From: JAUIET01 sp045106985 | GTDB lineage: Bacteria > Pseudomonadota > Gammaproteobacteria > Pseudomonadales > JAUIET01 | Length of the DNA: 64,000 bases | Assembly: GCA_045106985.1 (NCBI GenBank) | Contig: JBGCFQ010000004.1 | Span: 33,115-97,114 of the forward strand | Direction of reading: 5' to 3' | In this document: piece after piece, positions 34,379 to 43,620 of the stretch | How the letters are laid out: each line of letters begins with the position of its first letter | Numbering within the stretch: position 1 is the first letter of the stretch | Notes under the pieces: generated by a model | Seen by the model: only the letters and a program-made list of their open reading frames with translations | Database searches by the model: none | What the model was told of the DNA's origin: nothing | Translations under genes and position numbers: made by a program

Positions 34379-37231
34379 CTACCCTCCATTTACCACACGA
34401 TAGGCCGGTATCCATCGAGTAAGAAGTGCCTCAAGTTCGTTGATTCTCAATGGCTTTGACACCTGATGATCCATTCCGGCTTCCTTGATTCTATCTTCCA
34501 ACTGCTCCAGCAAATGCGCCGTCAGTGCGATTACTGTCGTTCGCATTCGACCAGATTCTTCCTCCCACCTACGTACTAACTCAGTGGCCTCAAAACCATC
34601 CATTACTGGCATTTCGCAATCCATTAACACTAGGTCAAAATGCGAACGCTGTATAGCGCGCAAGGCGTCTTCACCGTTCTCCACCAGCTGAACACTAACA
34701 CCTAATCGCTGCAACATTCGCTCAATAACGCGCGCGCTAATATCATTGTCCTCGGCCAACAATATTTTTATGGATTGCAATTGTTCTTGAGCCGCTTCCT
34801 GTCTCAATTCCGGTGACACAGGCGCTTCGGTACTGCCTAACTCATCCAGCAGTAATTTCTGTAACGCTTTAGAACTCAGTGGCTTGTGCACAATACGCTG
34901 GATACCGAGCTTTCGTGCTAACTGTGAATCAGGCATCGTGTTTAAGCCTGTTAGCATAACAATCAACAAGTTCTGGTCATTGATCAAACTATCGCTTTTT
35001 ATTCGCTCAGCCAGCTGCATGCCGTTCATGCCAGGCATCGAATAATCTACCAGCAGCACATCATAAGGCTGCTTAATATTTTCATTTGCACGAAGCAAGG
35101 CCAAAGCTTCACTTCCACTCATGCAAGACTCTACGTAAGTTCCCCAGTGCATGACTTGACGTTCTATTACATCGCAGTAGGTACTACTATCGTCTACGAC
35201 CAGAATGCGTAATTCTCGCAACCTTTCTACATCAGCAGGGTTAGCTGGAGGATTGGGGCAGTCGCCTACGGGCAAGCTAAGTTCAAACTTCGATCCTTCA
35301 CGCAGTAAGCTCTCGGCATCTAGCCGTCCTCCCAGTGCTTCGGCAATTTGCTTTGATAAGGGTAATCCAATACCCCCGCGCGTTGGTATGGCGTGTGTGA
35401 GCCCATCGTCTTCGACAAACAGTTCTGCCAAGCCCTCTGAACTAATCCCTGGGCCATTATCCTGCACTGTTATTCTTAGCTCTCGTGGATGGACAACGGC
35501 TCGAATAACAACTTCCCCATCACGTAAGTGCGCCACACAATGACTGATTAAATTGCTCACTATATGCCGGGTGCGAACCAAATCACCGTCTACAAAGCTC
35601 GGCTGACCAGGCTCAACAAATGATACAAGCTCGATATTTTTACGCTCTGCTTCCGGTGCGAACGCCAGCATCAGCTCATCCAGCATTTCAAGAATGTTGA
35701 AGGTTTGTTTCTGTATTGGCAAAGTTCCGTTCTGAATATGAGCAAACGCAGTTACGTCATCGATGATGTGGAGTAACTCTTGAGAAGATCGGTCAATATT
35801 GTCCGCGAACTCCGATTGCGACTCAGACATAGCAGTTGAACGCAGCAATTCGCTCATTCCTAAGATACCCGCCATTGGCGTGCGAATTTCATGAGTTAAC
35901 TTGCTAAGCAATGATGTCTGATTCTCTATCAATTCTTGATTAAATTTGGAACGCAGCCTGGTCGCATATTGGTTACTACGCTGCTCAATATAGAACAATA
36001 CCAGCGCTGCCATCTCAAATATAACGATTAACACCGCCAGAGACCCAATAACTCTTGTACCCATTGCTACAGCAGAAAGGTCTGCCATGGCGGTCAAAGT
36101 GTTAGCAAAAATAGTTACGAGCGTGAGTGCGTAACAAATCGCTAATAAAAGCAGGTAGCTCTTATGTGCTTCCGAATAAGCGAATAGCATTACAATTACT
36201 ATCAGCACTACACTGGCTGTATGCGCGGCATAAAAGAGGTAAAAACTCACCACCTCGTCAAGAACAAACGAAATCAGTACCGCTACCAGGAAATTAGCCA
36301 GAGCAAAAACGAATAGCAGGCGTGACGATTTAGCTCCGGTTGCCGTCTCTGTAGTAATTCGTTGTGTCATTAACAACAAGAAGAAAACGTTAAGTAGCCC
36401 AAAAAGATAAGTGGCCAAACCGTTATGGGTCGCTTCATCAACGACAAGAAAGGCCGCATAACCCCAAGCGCTTCTCAAGAACCCGATAACCGCTAATGCA
36501 TGTAGCGCTCCATATAGGAATATTCTTTCGCGCACCAACACCAGTGCTACGAGCGCTCCCAGCACCGCGGCAAAAAGCCCGCCGAGAAGGAAGGTGTTAA
36601 AATTGTTGTTAATCGTCACTTCGTTACCGAGCGATTCCGACGAGTAAACCCAGGAATCCAAATTAAGCGGATGTCTGGATTTCACTTTTAAATAAATGCT
36701 TCTGGTCTGTCCCGGATCAAATTGACCAAGATGAATTATCAAACCAGGCGATATGACTCGCAGACTGTATTCACGCTTATCATTGAAGTCGTAAAGCTCT
36801 ACAGCTTGTGACGCATTCCGGTTGAGCGGCACATCAAACACTTTCAGGTAGGAAACGCTGATTGGCATAAACTGCATACTAAAGCGTTCAGCATCAGGGC
36901 TTATATTACGAATACTAAGACGTACCCAAAGTGTTGCATCTGTAAAACCGAATTCGGGTCGGTCTAACGTCAACGGCGCGAAATTGCGATTATGCTTGCG
37001 CAGCATTAAGTCGGCGAGTTCTAGTGAATCTGTCTCATCAAATAGCACGTCGATGTATCGATCAACCCGAACACTAGAATTTTTAGCATCGACCTTAAGA
37101 ACGGGGGCTGCGTAGATTAACGGTGAGTAGCTTAGGGCTGAATACCCAAGTAGGAGCACAGCTGCAACGACAAGCCTGTTAGCCAATACGGCAACAGCCT
37201 TATAGATCATTGGCTTGCCCAATAGGAACAA
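34379..37231 (-). CDS. retS: RetS-type 7TM-DISM hybrid sensor histidine kinase with two receiver domains
   Basis: 950 residues. An N-terminal TM/signal leads to a periplasmic 7TMR-DISMED2 beta-domain (about 50-190), seven TM helices (about 200-415), HisKA with LTHEIRTPMAG (His near 447), a HATPase domain, receiver 1 (ILVVDDS, Asp near 728 in LLVDYSMPGMNG) and receiver 2 (ILLAEDN, Asp near 871 in VLMDCEMPVMDG). Layout and position next to purD match Pseudomonas RetS, which binds and inhibits GacS. The ATPase N-box reads SNLISHCVAHL, lacking the usual second Asn. Orthology is inferred from synteny and architecture; no Hpt domain is seen. Confidence 0.85.
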   Translation of the reverse strand: MFLLGKPMIYKAVAVLANRLVVAAVLLLGYSALSYSPLIYAAPVLKVDAKNSSVRVDRYIDVLFDETDSLELADLMLRKHNRNFAPLTLDRPEFGFTDATLWVRLSIRNISPDAERFSMQFMPISVSYLKVFDVPLNRNASQAVELYDFNDKREYSLRVISPGLIIHLGQFDPGQTRSIYLKVKSRHPLNLDSWVYSSESLGNEVTINNNFNTFLLGGLFAAVLGALVALVLVRERIFLYGALHALAVIGFLRSAWGYAAFLVVDEATHNGLATYLFGLLNVFFLLLMTQRITTETATGAKSSRLLFVFALANFLVAVLISFVLDEVVSFYLFYAAHTASVVLIVIVMLFAYSEAHKSYLLLLAICYALTLVTIFANTLTAMADLSAVAMGTRVIGSLAVLIVIFEMAALVLFYIEQRSNQYATRLRSKFNQELIENQTSLLSKLTHEIRTPMAGILGMSELLRSTAMSESQSEFADNIDRSSQELLHIIDDVTAFAHIQNGTLPIQKQTFNILEMLDELMLAFAPEAERKNIELVSFVEPGQPSFVDGDLVRTRHIVSNLISHCVAHLRDGEVVIRAVVHPRELRITVQDNGPGISSEGLAELFVEDDGLTHAIPTRGGIGLPLSKQIAEALGGRLDAESLLREGSKFELSLPVGDCPNPPANPADVERLRELRILVVDDSSTYCDVIERQVMHWGTYVESCMSGSEALALLRANENIKQPYDVLLVDYSMPGMNGMQLAERIKSDSLINDQNLLIVMLTGLNTMPDSQLARKLGIQRIVHKPLSSKALQKLLLDELGSTEAPVSPELRQEAAQEQLQSIKILLAEDNDISARVIERMLQRLGVSVQLVENGEDALRAIQRSHFDLVLMDCEMPVMDGFEATELVRRWEEESGRMRTTVIALTAHLLEQLEDRIKEAGMDHQVSKPLRINELEALLTRWIPAYRVVNGG

Positions 37232-37250
37232 AGGCTAGAAAGCTGAGCGT

Positions 37251-38546
37251 TTAGCAATTCAATTCCTGCTCGCGTCGAATTGCACGATAAGCTATATCTG
37301 TTCGGAACTGCACTTGATTCCAATGAATTCGCTCTACGCCGTCGTAACATGTCTGTTGTGCAGCAGCGACACTTTCACCCAAGGCTGTGACGCACAATAC
37401 GCGACCTCCGCACGTTTCAATACCGCCATCACTAGAAGTTTTTGTACCCGCATGAAACACTTTTGCAGCTGCATCTACCTTATCAAGACCCGTTATTTGA
37501 TCTCCTTTTTGGTAGCTACCTGGGTATCCACCTGCGGCCATCACTACGCCCACGGCAGCTCTATCGTCCCAGTCGATCACTTCGGAGGCGAGGTCGCCGT
37601 CTATTGCCGCTATCGCCAGCCCAGCCAAATCAGATTTCATTCGTAGCATAATAGGTTGCGTTTCAGGATCACCGAAACGGCAATTAAACTCAACCACACG
37701 AGCCGCACCCTGTTGGTCAATCATTACGCCCGCGTACAGAAACCCACGATAACGGTTCCCCTCTTTGGCCATTGCCTCAACTGTCGGTTGCATGATGTCA
37801 CGCATAATATGTTCGTGCACTTCCGCAGTAACCACCGGCGCAGGCGAATAAGCTCCCATTCCTCCAGTATTTGGGCCTTTGTCGCCATTCAGTGCGGCCT
37901 TATGGTCTTGCGAACTGGCAAATGGCAACACATCAGTGCCATCAACAATAGCGATAAAGCTGGCCTCCTCGCCCTGCATAAATTCTTCGATAACCACACG
38001 GCGTCCTGCGTCACCAAAAGAGTTACCGGCAAGCATATCTCGAACAGTCGATTCAGCCTCTGCTAAAGACTCAGCAATGACGACACCTTTACCTGCAGCC
38101 AAACCGTCCGCCTTCACAACAATGGGAAACGCTCCCTTAGTCAAATATTCACAAGCTTTTTCAGCATCGGTGAATACTTCGTAGGCGGCCGTTGGTATGT
38201 TATTACGCGCCAGAAAATCTTTTGTAAAAGATTTTGATCCCTCCAACTGCGACGCCGCAGCAGTGGGGCCAAAACAGCGATGCCCACGCTCTGTGTAGTA
38301 ATCAACAATACCATCAACGAGAGGCTGTTCTGGCCCAACGATAGTCAGTTTTATGTTATTGGCTTCGACAAATGCAAGCTGCTCGACAAAATCTAGAGGA
38401 TCAATAGTCACGTTTTGAATATTTGGCTCACTGGCAGAACCGGCATTTCCCGGCGCAACAAACACAGCATCTACCAAATCAGATTGTGCAAGTTTCCAAG
38501 CTAGTGCATGTTCGCGACCGCCGCCTCCTATAACTAACACATTCAT
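37251..38546 (-). CDS. purD: Phosphoribosylamine-glycine ligase
   Basis: 431 residues, an ATP-grasp enzyme for step 2 of purine synthesis. Motifs: MNVLVIGGGGREHALAW, FVAPGNAGS, GPEQPLVDGI, the ATP-grasp loop VVKADGLAAGKGV, EEFMQGEEAS, DHKAALNGDKGPNTGGMGAYSP and EFNCRFGDPETQ. It follows purH by 56 bases in the same direction. Length matches E. coli PurD (429). Confidence 0.97.
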   Translation of the reverse strand: MNVLVIGGGGREHALAWKLAQSDLVDAVFVAPGNAGSASEPNIQNVTIDPLDFVEQLAFVEANNIKLTIVGPEQPLVDGIVDYYTERGHRCFGPTAAASQLEGSKSFTKDFLARNNIPTAAYEVFTDAEKACEYLTKGAFPIVVKADGLAAGKGVVIAESLAEAESTVRDMLAGNSFGDAGRRVVIEEFMQGEEASFIAIVDGTDVLPFASSQDHKAALNGDKGPNTGGMGAYSPAPVVTAEVHEHIMRDIMQPTVEAMAKEGNRYRGFLYAGVMIDQQGAARVVEFNCRFGDPETQPIMLRMKSDLAGLAIAAIDGDLASEVIDWDDRAAVGVVMAAGGYPGSYQKGDQITGLDKVDAAAKVFHAGTKTSSDGGIETCGGRVLCVTALGESVAAAQQTCYDGVERIHWNQVQFRTDIAYRAIRREQELNC

Positions 38547-38602
38547 TGTTCTTACTTTGCCCCAGCAATTAGTCGAAAATCGGTTATTAGGAAAAAAGGT
38601 TA

Positions 38603-40195
38603 CTAGTGTCTAAAGTGACGCATCCCGGTAAACACCATCGCCATTCCTGCCTCGTCAGCAGCGGCAATGACCTCTTCGTCGCGAACTGAGCCTCCCGGTT
38701 GAATCACCGCAGCTATGCCTGACTCAGCAGCCGCATCAATTCCATCTCTAAAAGGAAAAAATGCGTCAGAGGCCATCACCGAACCTTCAACTAGCAGGCT
38801 TTCGTCGGCCGCTTTAATCGCAGCGATGCGAGCAGAATATATGCGGCTCATTTGTCCAGCACCCACACCGATTGTTTGGCCATCCCGGGCGTAGACGATC
38901 GCATTAGATTTCACGAATTTGGCGACTCTCCAACAAAACTGCAGGTCTGCAAATTCTTCTGCTGTAGGCTGACGCTTACTGACAACCGTAAGGTCTGACG
39001 GCATTACAATTGCCTCGTCCCGTTGCTGAAGCAACAAGCCACCATTGACTCGTTTGTAATCATATTCTGTCGAAACGACTTCTTCAGCAGTAGCTGATAG
39101 AAAAGGCCCACATTCCAGAAGGCGAACATTCGCTTTACTGGAAATGATTTCTGACACGCCCGCATCCAAACCCGGTGCAATGATTACCTCAACAAACTGT
39201 CGATCAACAATTGCTTGGGCGGTCTTGCAATCCAAGGGCCGGTTAAAGGCTATTATTCCGCCAAAAGCTGACGTAGGATCTGTGGCGTAGGCTTTGTTAT
39301 AAGCCCCCAATAAATCGTCGGCAATCGCTACGCCACATGGGTTTGCATGCTTAACAATAACGCAAGCGGCGCTATCGAACTGCTTAACACATTCAAGGGC
39401 GGCATCTGTATCGGCAATATTGTTATAGGAAAGCGCTTTCCCCTGCAGCTGCGTGGCGCCAGCGATCGACGCTGGATGCGCATTGCGCTCCACATAAAAT
39501 GCAGCTGATTGATGAGGATTCTCGCCATACCGCATATTCTGCGCTTTGCTTAATTGAGTAGTAAATGTGCGCGGATATTCGGCATTTTCCTCGCTTGTCT
39601 GCGCACCAAGATAATTGGCAATTGCCGCATCATAAGCAGCCGTATGCTCGAAGGTTTTCACAGCTAAATCAAAGCGCTGCGCTGCATTAAGCTGGCCGTC
39701 ATTAGATTGTAGAGATTCCAACACTACCGAATAATCGGCTGGCTTAACAACGGTGGCTACGAAGCGATTATTCTTGGCCGCGGCTCGCAGCATTGTTGGA
39801 CCGCCAATATCAATATTCTCTATCGCAAGCGCTAAATCACAATCGGGCCTGGCAATAGTTTGCTCGAATGGATATAGATTAACCACAACCAGGTCGATTG
39901 CACCGATACCATGTTCCTGCATAACGCTTGCATCAACATCACGTCGACCGAGAATGCCACCATGGATTTTAGGGTGTAAGGTTTTTACACGGCCATCCAT
40001 CATTTCTGGAAATCCGGTGTAATCAGCTACTTCCGTTACTTCAATATTGTTATCAACCAACAACTTAAACGTGCCGCCAGTTGAGAGCAAATCAATGCCA
40101 AGGGAACGCAAAGCCTGCGCGAATTCTACTATTCCGTTTTTATCTGAAACACTGAGTAAAGCGCGGCTAACGCGCACATTGGAGTCTTCGGTCAT
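38603..40195 (-). CDS. purH: Bifunctional AICAR formyltransferase / IMP cyclohydrolase
   Basis: 530 residues. The N-terminal cyclohydrolase domain (MGS-like, residues about 8-160) has LLSVSDKNGIVEFA, LLSTGGTFKLL, MMDGRVKTLHPKIHGG and GGPTMLRAAAKN. The C-terminal transformylase domain has the catalytic region NMRYGENPHQSAAFY, VIVKHANPCGVA, DPTSAFGGIIAFNRPLD, and the closing FFPFRDGIDAAAESGI. It performs the last two steps to IMP. Two hairpins precede it (40223-40237 and 40302-40318). Confidence 0.97.
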   Translation of the reverse strand: MTEDSNVRVSRALLSVSDKNGIVEFAQALRSLGIDLLSTGGTFKLLVDNNIEVTEVADYTGFPEMMDGRVKTLHPKIHGGILGRRDVDASVMQEHGIGAIDLVVVNLYPFEQTIARPDCDLALAIENIDIGGPTMLRAAAKNNRFVATVVKPADYSVVLESLQSNDGQLNAAQRFDLAVKTFEHTAAYDAAIANYLGAQTSEENAEYPRTFTTQLSKAQNMRYGENPHQSAAFYVERNAHPASIAGATQLQGKALSYNNIADTDAALECVKQFDSAACVIVKHANPCGVAIADDLLGAYNKAYATDPTSAFGGIIAFNRPLDCKTAQAIVDRQFVEVIIAPGLDAGVSEIISSKANVRLLECGPFLSATAEEVVSTEYDYKRVNGGLLLQQRDEAIVMPSDLTVVSKRQPTAEEFADLQFCWRVAKFVKSNAIVYARDGQTIGVGAGQMSRIYSARIAAIKAADESLLVEGSVMASDAFFPFRDGIDAAAESGIAAVIQPGGSVRDEEVIAAADEAGMAMVFTGMRHFRH

Positions 40196-40222
40196 TACGT
40201 GGTCGTTCTGGCTGTTTTAAAA

Positions 40223-40237
40223 GCGGTATGATACCGC
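40223..40237 (-). promoter_or_regulatory. Terminator-like hairpin just upstream of purH
   Basis: On the minus strand GCGGTA-TCA-TACCGC is a perfect 6-base-pair stem followed directly by TTTTAAAAC, about 28 bases before the purH start codon. It resembles a small intrinsic terminator placed in a leader. It does not resemble the PurR operator. It might attenuate purH, or act as an operator dyad. Confidence 0.4.
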
Positions 40238-40301
40238 AAATTAGCACGCTAGACCGCACTGAGAACGCCGGATAGGATAGTTTGAAAAAGAATAATCACT
40301 C

Positions 40302-40318
40302 CTCGCACTTAATGCGAG
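40302..40318 (-). terminator. Probable terminator of the dusB-fis transcript
   Basis: CTCGCA and TGCGAG form a perfect 6-base-pair stem with a 5-base loop. On the minus strand the sequence GAGTGATTATTCTTTTTC follows, a loose T-rich tract. It lies 110 bases after the fis stop. The 233-base gap between fis and purH contains no gene. Confidence 0.45.
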
Positions 40319-40428
40319 AAGTGTTAGCACAAGGGAGGGAGATCACCCCCCTCGTAATGATTAGCAATAAACCCCCAAAGCAGAGACCAGTAACAGGTCC
40401 CTATAGACTTCGGGTGCCTCTAGGTGGT

Positions 40429-40779
40429 CTAGAGAAGGCCGTATTGCTTGAGCTTCTTACGCAAAGTGCCTCTATTCAACCCCAATAGGATGGACGCTTT
40501 AGTTTGATTGTTACGAGTGTACTTCATCACACACTCCAACAAAGGCGCTTCCACTTCAGAAAGAACCATCTCATAAACATCAGTCACTTGTTGACCATCA
40601 AGATGGGAGAAGTAGTTGTTCATAGCCACCTCAACGCTGTCACGCAAAGTTTGTGCGTGCTCAACAGGCGCCTGAGTTAGAAACTGCTTGATGCGCTCTG
40701 CATCACTGATTTCGACCACAGCCTCTTCCATTCCACTGGCAGGCCCTGGCGGCTGACTCTGAAAATAATCTGTACTCAT
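40429..40779 (-). CDS. fis: Nucleoid-associated DNA-binding protein Fis
   Basis: 116 residues, longer than E. coli Fis (98) because of a variable N-terminal stretch (QSQPPGPASGMEE). The core is conserved: LRDSVEVAMNNYFSHLDGQ, VTDVYEMVLSEVEAPLLECVM, and the HTH NQTKASILLGLNRGTLRKKL ending KQYGLL. Fis bends DNA and activates rRNA and other growth-phase promoters. The dusB-fis pairing is a hallmark of gammaproteobacteria. Confidence 0.96.
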   Translation of the reverse strand: MSTDYFQSQPPGPASGMEEAVVEISDAERIKQFLTQAPVEHAQTLRDSVEVAMNNYFSHLDGQQVTDVYEMVLSEVEAPLLECVMKYTRNNQTKASILLGLNRGTLRKKLKQYGLL

Positions 40780-40784
40780 GCGGC

Positions 40785-41786
40785 TTAGCCCTCTTCTTTA
40801 TATGTCATCAAATACTGTTCAAAATAAGCTGCTAGATGAAAAACTTGCGCATCGGCAGAGTCTATTTTGTTGAATTGCTTCCTGAATTCCTCAGACTGCG
40901 GTATGTATTGCAAGTACCAAGCAACGTGTTTTCGCGCGATTCGAGTGCCCAGAAATTCATCATAGAATGCATGAAGAGTAGCCAAGTGTTCAAGTAACAA
41001 ATTCCGTACATCCTGCACATTTGGGCGGCGTAATTGTAACCCTTTGTGCAAGTATTGTGCGATATTTCCCAATATCCAGGGTTGCCCTAAGGCTGCGCGA
41101 CCGACCATGACACCATCGACGCCCGTTTTGAGCATTATCTGTTCAGCTTTGACCGCCGAGTCAATATCCCCGTTTGCAATCACCGGAATTGAAACGCTCG
41201 CCTTCACGGCTGCAATGCTGTCGTAGTCAACATCCCCCACAAAGCGACACGCTCTGGTTCGCCCATGGACCGTCACACAGGCAATACCACTGTCCTCAGC
41301 TATTTTGGCCACTGTCACTGCATTCTTATTCTCAAGTGACCAGCCTGTTCGAATTTTCAGAGTAACCGGAACATCTACGCTTCCAACAACCGACTGCAGA
41401 ATGTCAGCCACCAGCTTTTCGTCGCGCAATAGTGCAGAGCCCGCAGCCTTGTTGCACACCTTCTTGGCAGGGCAGCCCATATTAATATCGATCATTTCGG
41501 CGCCAAGGTCTGCAACTTCGCGCGCGGCATCTGACAGCATTTCAGCATCACCACCCGCAATCTGCACAACCTTCGGGCCAGTATCGTCACCAAATTTCAA
41601 TCTAAGTCGTGATTTTCGGCTATTCCAAAGTCGCTTATCAGAGGTCAACATCTCCGAGACAACCATACCGGCACCCAGTCGATACGCCATCTGCCGAAAC
41701 GGCAAATCGGTAACTCCAGCCATTGGCGCGAGAACAACGCAATTAGGCAAACTAATGTTGCCTATTTTTAGAGGAGTGGGCTTCAC
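40785..41786 (-). CDS. dusB: tRNA-dihydrouridine synthase B
   Basis: 333 residues, an FMN-binding TIM barrel. N-terminal VVLAPMAGVTDLPFR contacts FMN, the catalytic Cys lies in INMGCPAKKVCNKAAGSALL (near residue 105), and the C-terminal FMN phosphate site is GVMVGRAALGQPW. It reduces uridine at position 17 in the tRNA D-loop. It is five bases before fis and overlaps the upstream DUF3426 gene by four bases. Confidence 0.96.
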   Translation of the reverse strand: MKPTPLKIGNISLPNCVVLAPMAGVTDLPFRQMAYRLGAGMVVSEMLTSDKRLWNSRKSRLRLKFGDDTGPKVVQIAGGDAEMLSDAAREVADLGAEMIDINMGCPAKKVCNKAAGSALLRDEKLVADILQSVVGSVDVPVTLKIRTGWSLENKNAVTVAKIAEDSGIACVTVHGRTRACRFVGDVDYDSIAAVKASVSIPVIANGDIDSAVKAEQIMLKTGVDGVMVGRAALGQPWILGNIAQYLHKGLQLRRPNVQDVRNLLLEHLATLHAFYDEFLGTRIARKHVAWYLQYIPQSEEFRKQFNKIDSADAQVFHLAAYFEQYLMTYKEEG

Positions 41787-43564
41787 AGGGTAGGTAGCAG
41801 CTTAAGCTCGTAGTTGGTCGCATCGGCGCCAGGGTCCCTCACAATTAACGACAATCGTATTGGACTTCCGCTAGGCATCAAGGCTTCTCCACGCAACTCG
41901 CCATCAAGATACTCATTGGGAAAGAATTTCCTCGTAGCGACCGGTTGATTCCTCATATCCGAGAAAGTCAGTTGTAACACAGGGAACGGCTGACCAATAC
42001 TCGATTTGTTTTTGATAATTATGTCCGCCGCTAGAGCGTCATCAATCTCCGTATGCACTCTTACAACCAACTGCTGCTCAATATTCCCAAGGTCGCGATA
42101 CAGCGGCAGTTCACAGCCTACAACGTTACAGATTGTTGTCAATATTGGCCGGGTTCTATCACTTGTAATCAGGTCACTCCAATAAAAATAAGTGTATTGC
42201 AGCACAAGCAACAGGACCATCCCTGCCACTCCAGCAACCCAATTCCAGGGCATTGGCTTGGGTTCAGACGTCAGCTCTGCATCTTGTGTTTCAAGGTCAA
42301 TATGTTGCGGCAGAAAATCAGTAGTATGCTGACGGCGATCTGCTGCAGTTGGCGTTGGCTCATTAGCAGGCGAATGCAATAACATTTCAGATAACGAGAT
42401 TGCCTCGCTAGCGCCACTGCCTTGCGACGCATAAACACTCGATGCGTCTTCATATAAATACTCATTCGACGGATCTTCGTCCGCACTCGACGTAGACCGC
42501 GGCTCAGGATCTGGTTTTAGCCCATCTGCGGGAACAGAATAGTCAGTCTCGATTTCCTCGACCATCGAACCCCAAACATCAGCGGGCTCTTCAGCATGAT
42601 CGACTAGGGTTTCACTCTCCGGCAAAGGCTCCGTCGACAACAAAGCGTGTTCGTCACCCAGCGCCAATTCAGCATCCCACCGATTAGGCTCAGGGCTCGA
42701 TGTCTGCTCTTCTACTAAGCCTTGCTCCTGCTCAAGCCTTTGCTCAGGGTCAAAGGCTTGCTCGGGCAGCTCAGCCATCTCTATTGGGTCTACTTGAACA
42801 AACTCTGAACTTGCATCACCCTGCACCAAAGGACTTGCTTCCGGCGCGTCAATGAGCGGCTCATTTGTCAGCTGCTGTAATGGCTCGTCGTCAAAATCTG
42901 GTACCGAATCGAAGATAATTTCTTCAAAACCCAAACCAGACCTTGTTGCTTGCACAGAAGTTTTGTCGTTAGGCTCAACCGCCGGCTCCGACATCAGCTC
43001 CTGCAGAGGGTCCCATTCATCACTTGCAACCTGGTCTTTCGACGCTTGCGAACTGCTTGCAGGAGGGTCTTCTAACTCCGCAAGCAGGGCCAGCGCCCAA
43101 TCCTCATCAGAGGAGCTTCGAAGATCGTCTTCGTCAAATTTGAGCCTTTCCTCTATCAACTGTATCTCGGGCTCGATCAGCGAATCGGACAATGCATCTT
43201 TGTCTGGAGACAGAGGCTCTGATTCCGCGCTATACGATAAATCAGCCCCAGACTGAATACCGTCGAATTGCCGAACTTCTTCGCTCTGCGTCAGCTTTGT
43301 CGTTAGAGCATTCGCGTCAGAAAATTCCGTAGAGGGAGGGGAGGTCTGTTGATCTGAAGATTCCTCGCGTGGGTCGATCAAAGAACGAAGCACATCTTCA
43401 TCGACCAGGCCATCGCTCTGACCGCCGCTAATCAGGTATTCGCGGCCCATAAATACATTCATGCAATAACCACAACGCACCTGACCGCCGGCAACATCCA
43501 ACTGCTCTTCGGTTACCCTGAATGACGTCATGCATTTCGGGCATTGGCTGATCATTTCGTTCAT
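41783..43564 (-). CDS. Zinc-ribbon and DUF3426 membrane protein with long acidic linker
   Basis: About 593 residues from ATG 43564; the open frame reaches ATG 43603, but family members start just before the zinc ribbon. An MJ0042-type zinc finger (CPKC and CGYC) opens the protein. A Glu/Asp/Ser/Pro-rich linker of some 400 residues follows, then one TM helix (WVAGVAGMVLLLVLQYTYFYW) and a DUF3426 periplasmic domain (CNVVGCELPLYRD to the end). Homologues stand between prmA and dusB in pseudomonads (from memory). Function is unknown; the linker is unusually long and should be disordered. Confidence 0.85.
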   Translation of the reverse strand: MNEMISQCPKCMTSFRVTEEQLDVAGGQVRCGYCMNVFMGREYLISGGQSDGLVDEDVLRSLIDPREESSDQQTSPPSTEFSDANALTTKLTQSEEVRQFDGIQSGADLSYSAESEPLSPDKDALSDSLIEPEIQLIEERLKFDEDDLRSSSDEDWALALLAELEDPPASSSQASKDQVASDEWDPLQELMSEPAVEPNDKTSVQATRSGLGFEEIIFDSVPDFDDEPLQQLTNEPLIDAPEASPLVQGDASSEFVQVDPIEMAELPEQAFDPEQRLEQEQGLVEEQTSSPEPNRWDAELALGDEHALLSTEPLPESETLVDHAEEPADVWGSMVEEIETDYSVPADGLKPDPEPRSTSSADEDPSNEYLYEDASSVYASQGSGASEAISLSEMLLHSPANEPTPTAADRRQHTTDFLPQHIDLETQDAELTSEPKPMPWNWVAGVAGMVLLLVLQYTYFYWSDLITSDRTRPILTTICNVVGCELPLYRDLGNIEQQLVVRVHTEIDDALAADIIIKNKSSIGQPFPVLQLTFSDMRNQPVATRKFFPNEYLDGELRGEALMPSGSPIRLSLIVRDPGADATNYELKLLPTL

Positions 43565-43620
43565 GATGCTTGTTAAGTTGTTATTAACGACACAAAGCTG
43601 CATCGAATCTATTCAAACTT

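Noticed and set aside
40282..40488. A 68-codon plus-strand frame between purH and fis
   Set aside because: It overlaps the 3' end of fis on the other strand, has no ribosome site and an unremarkable translation.
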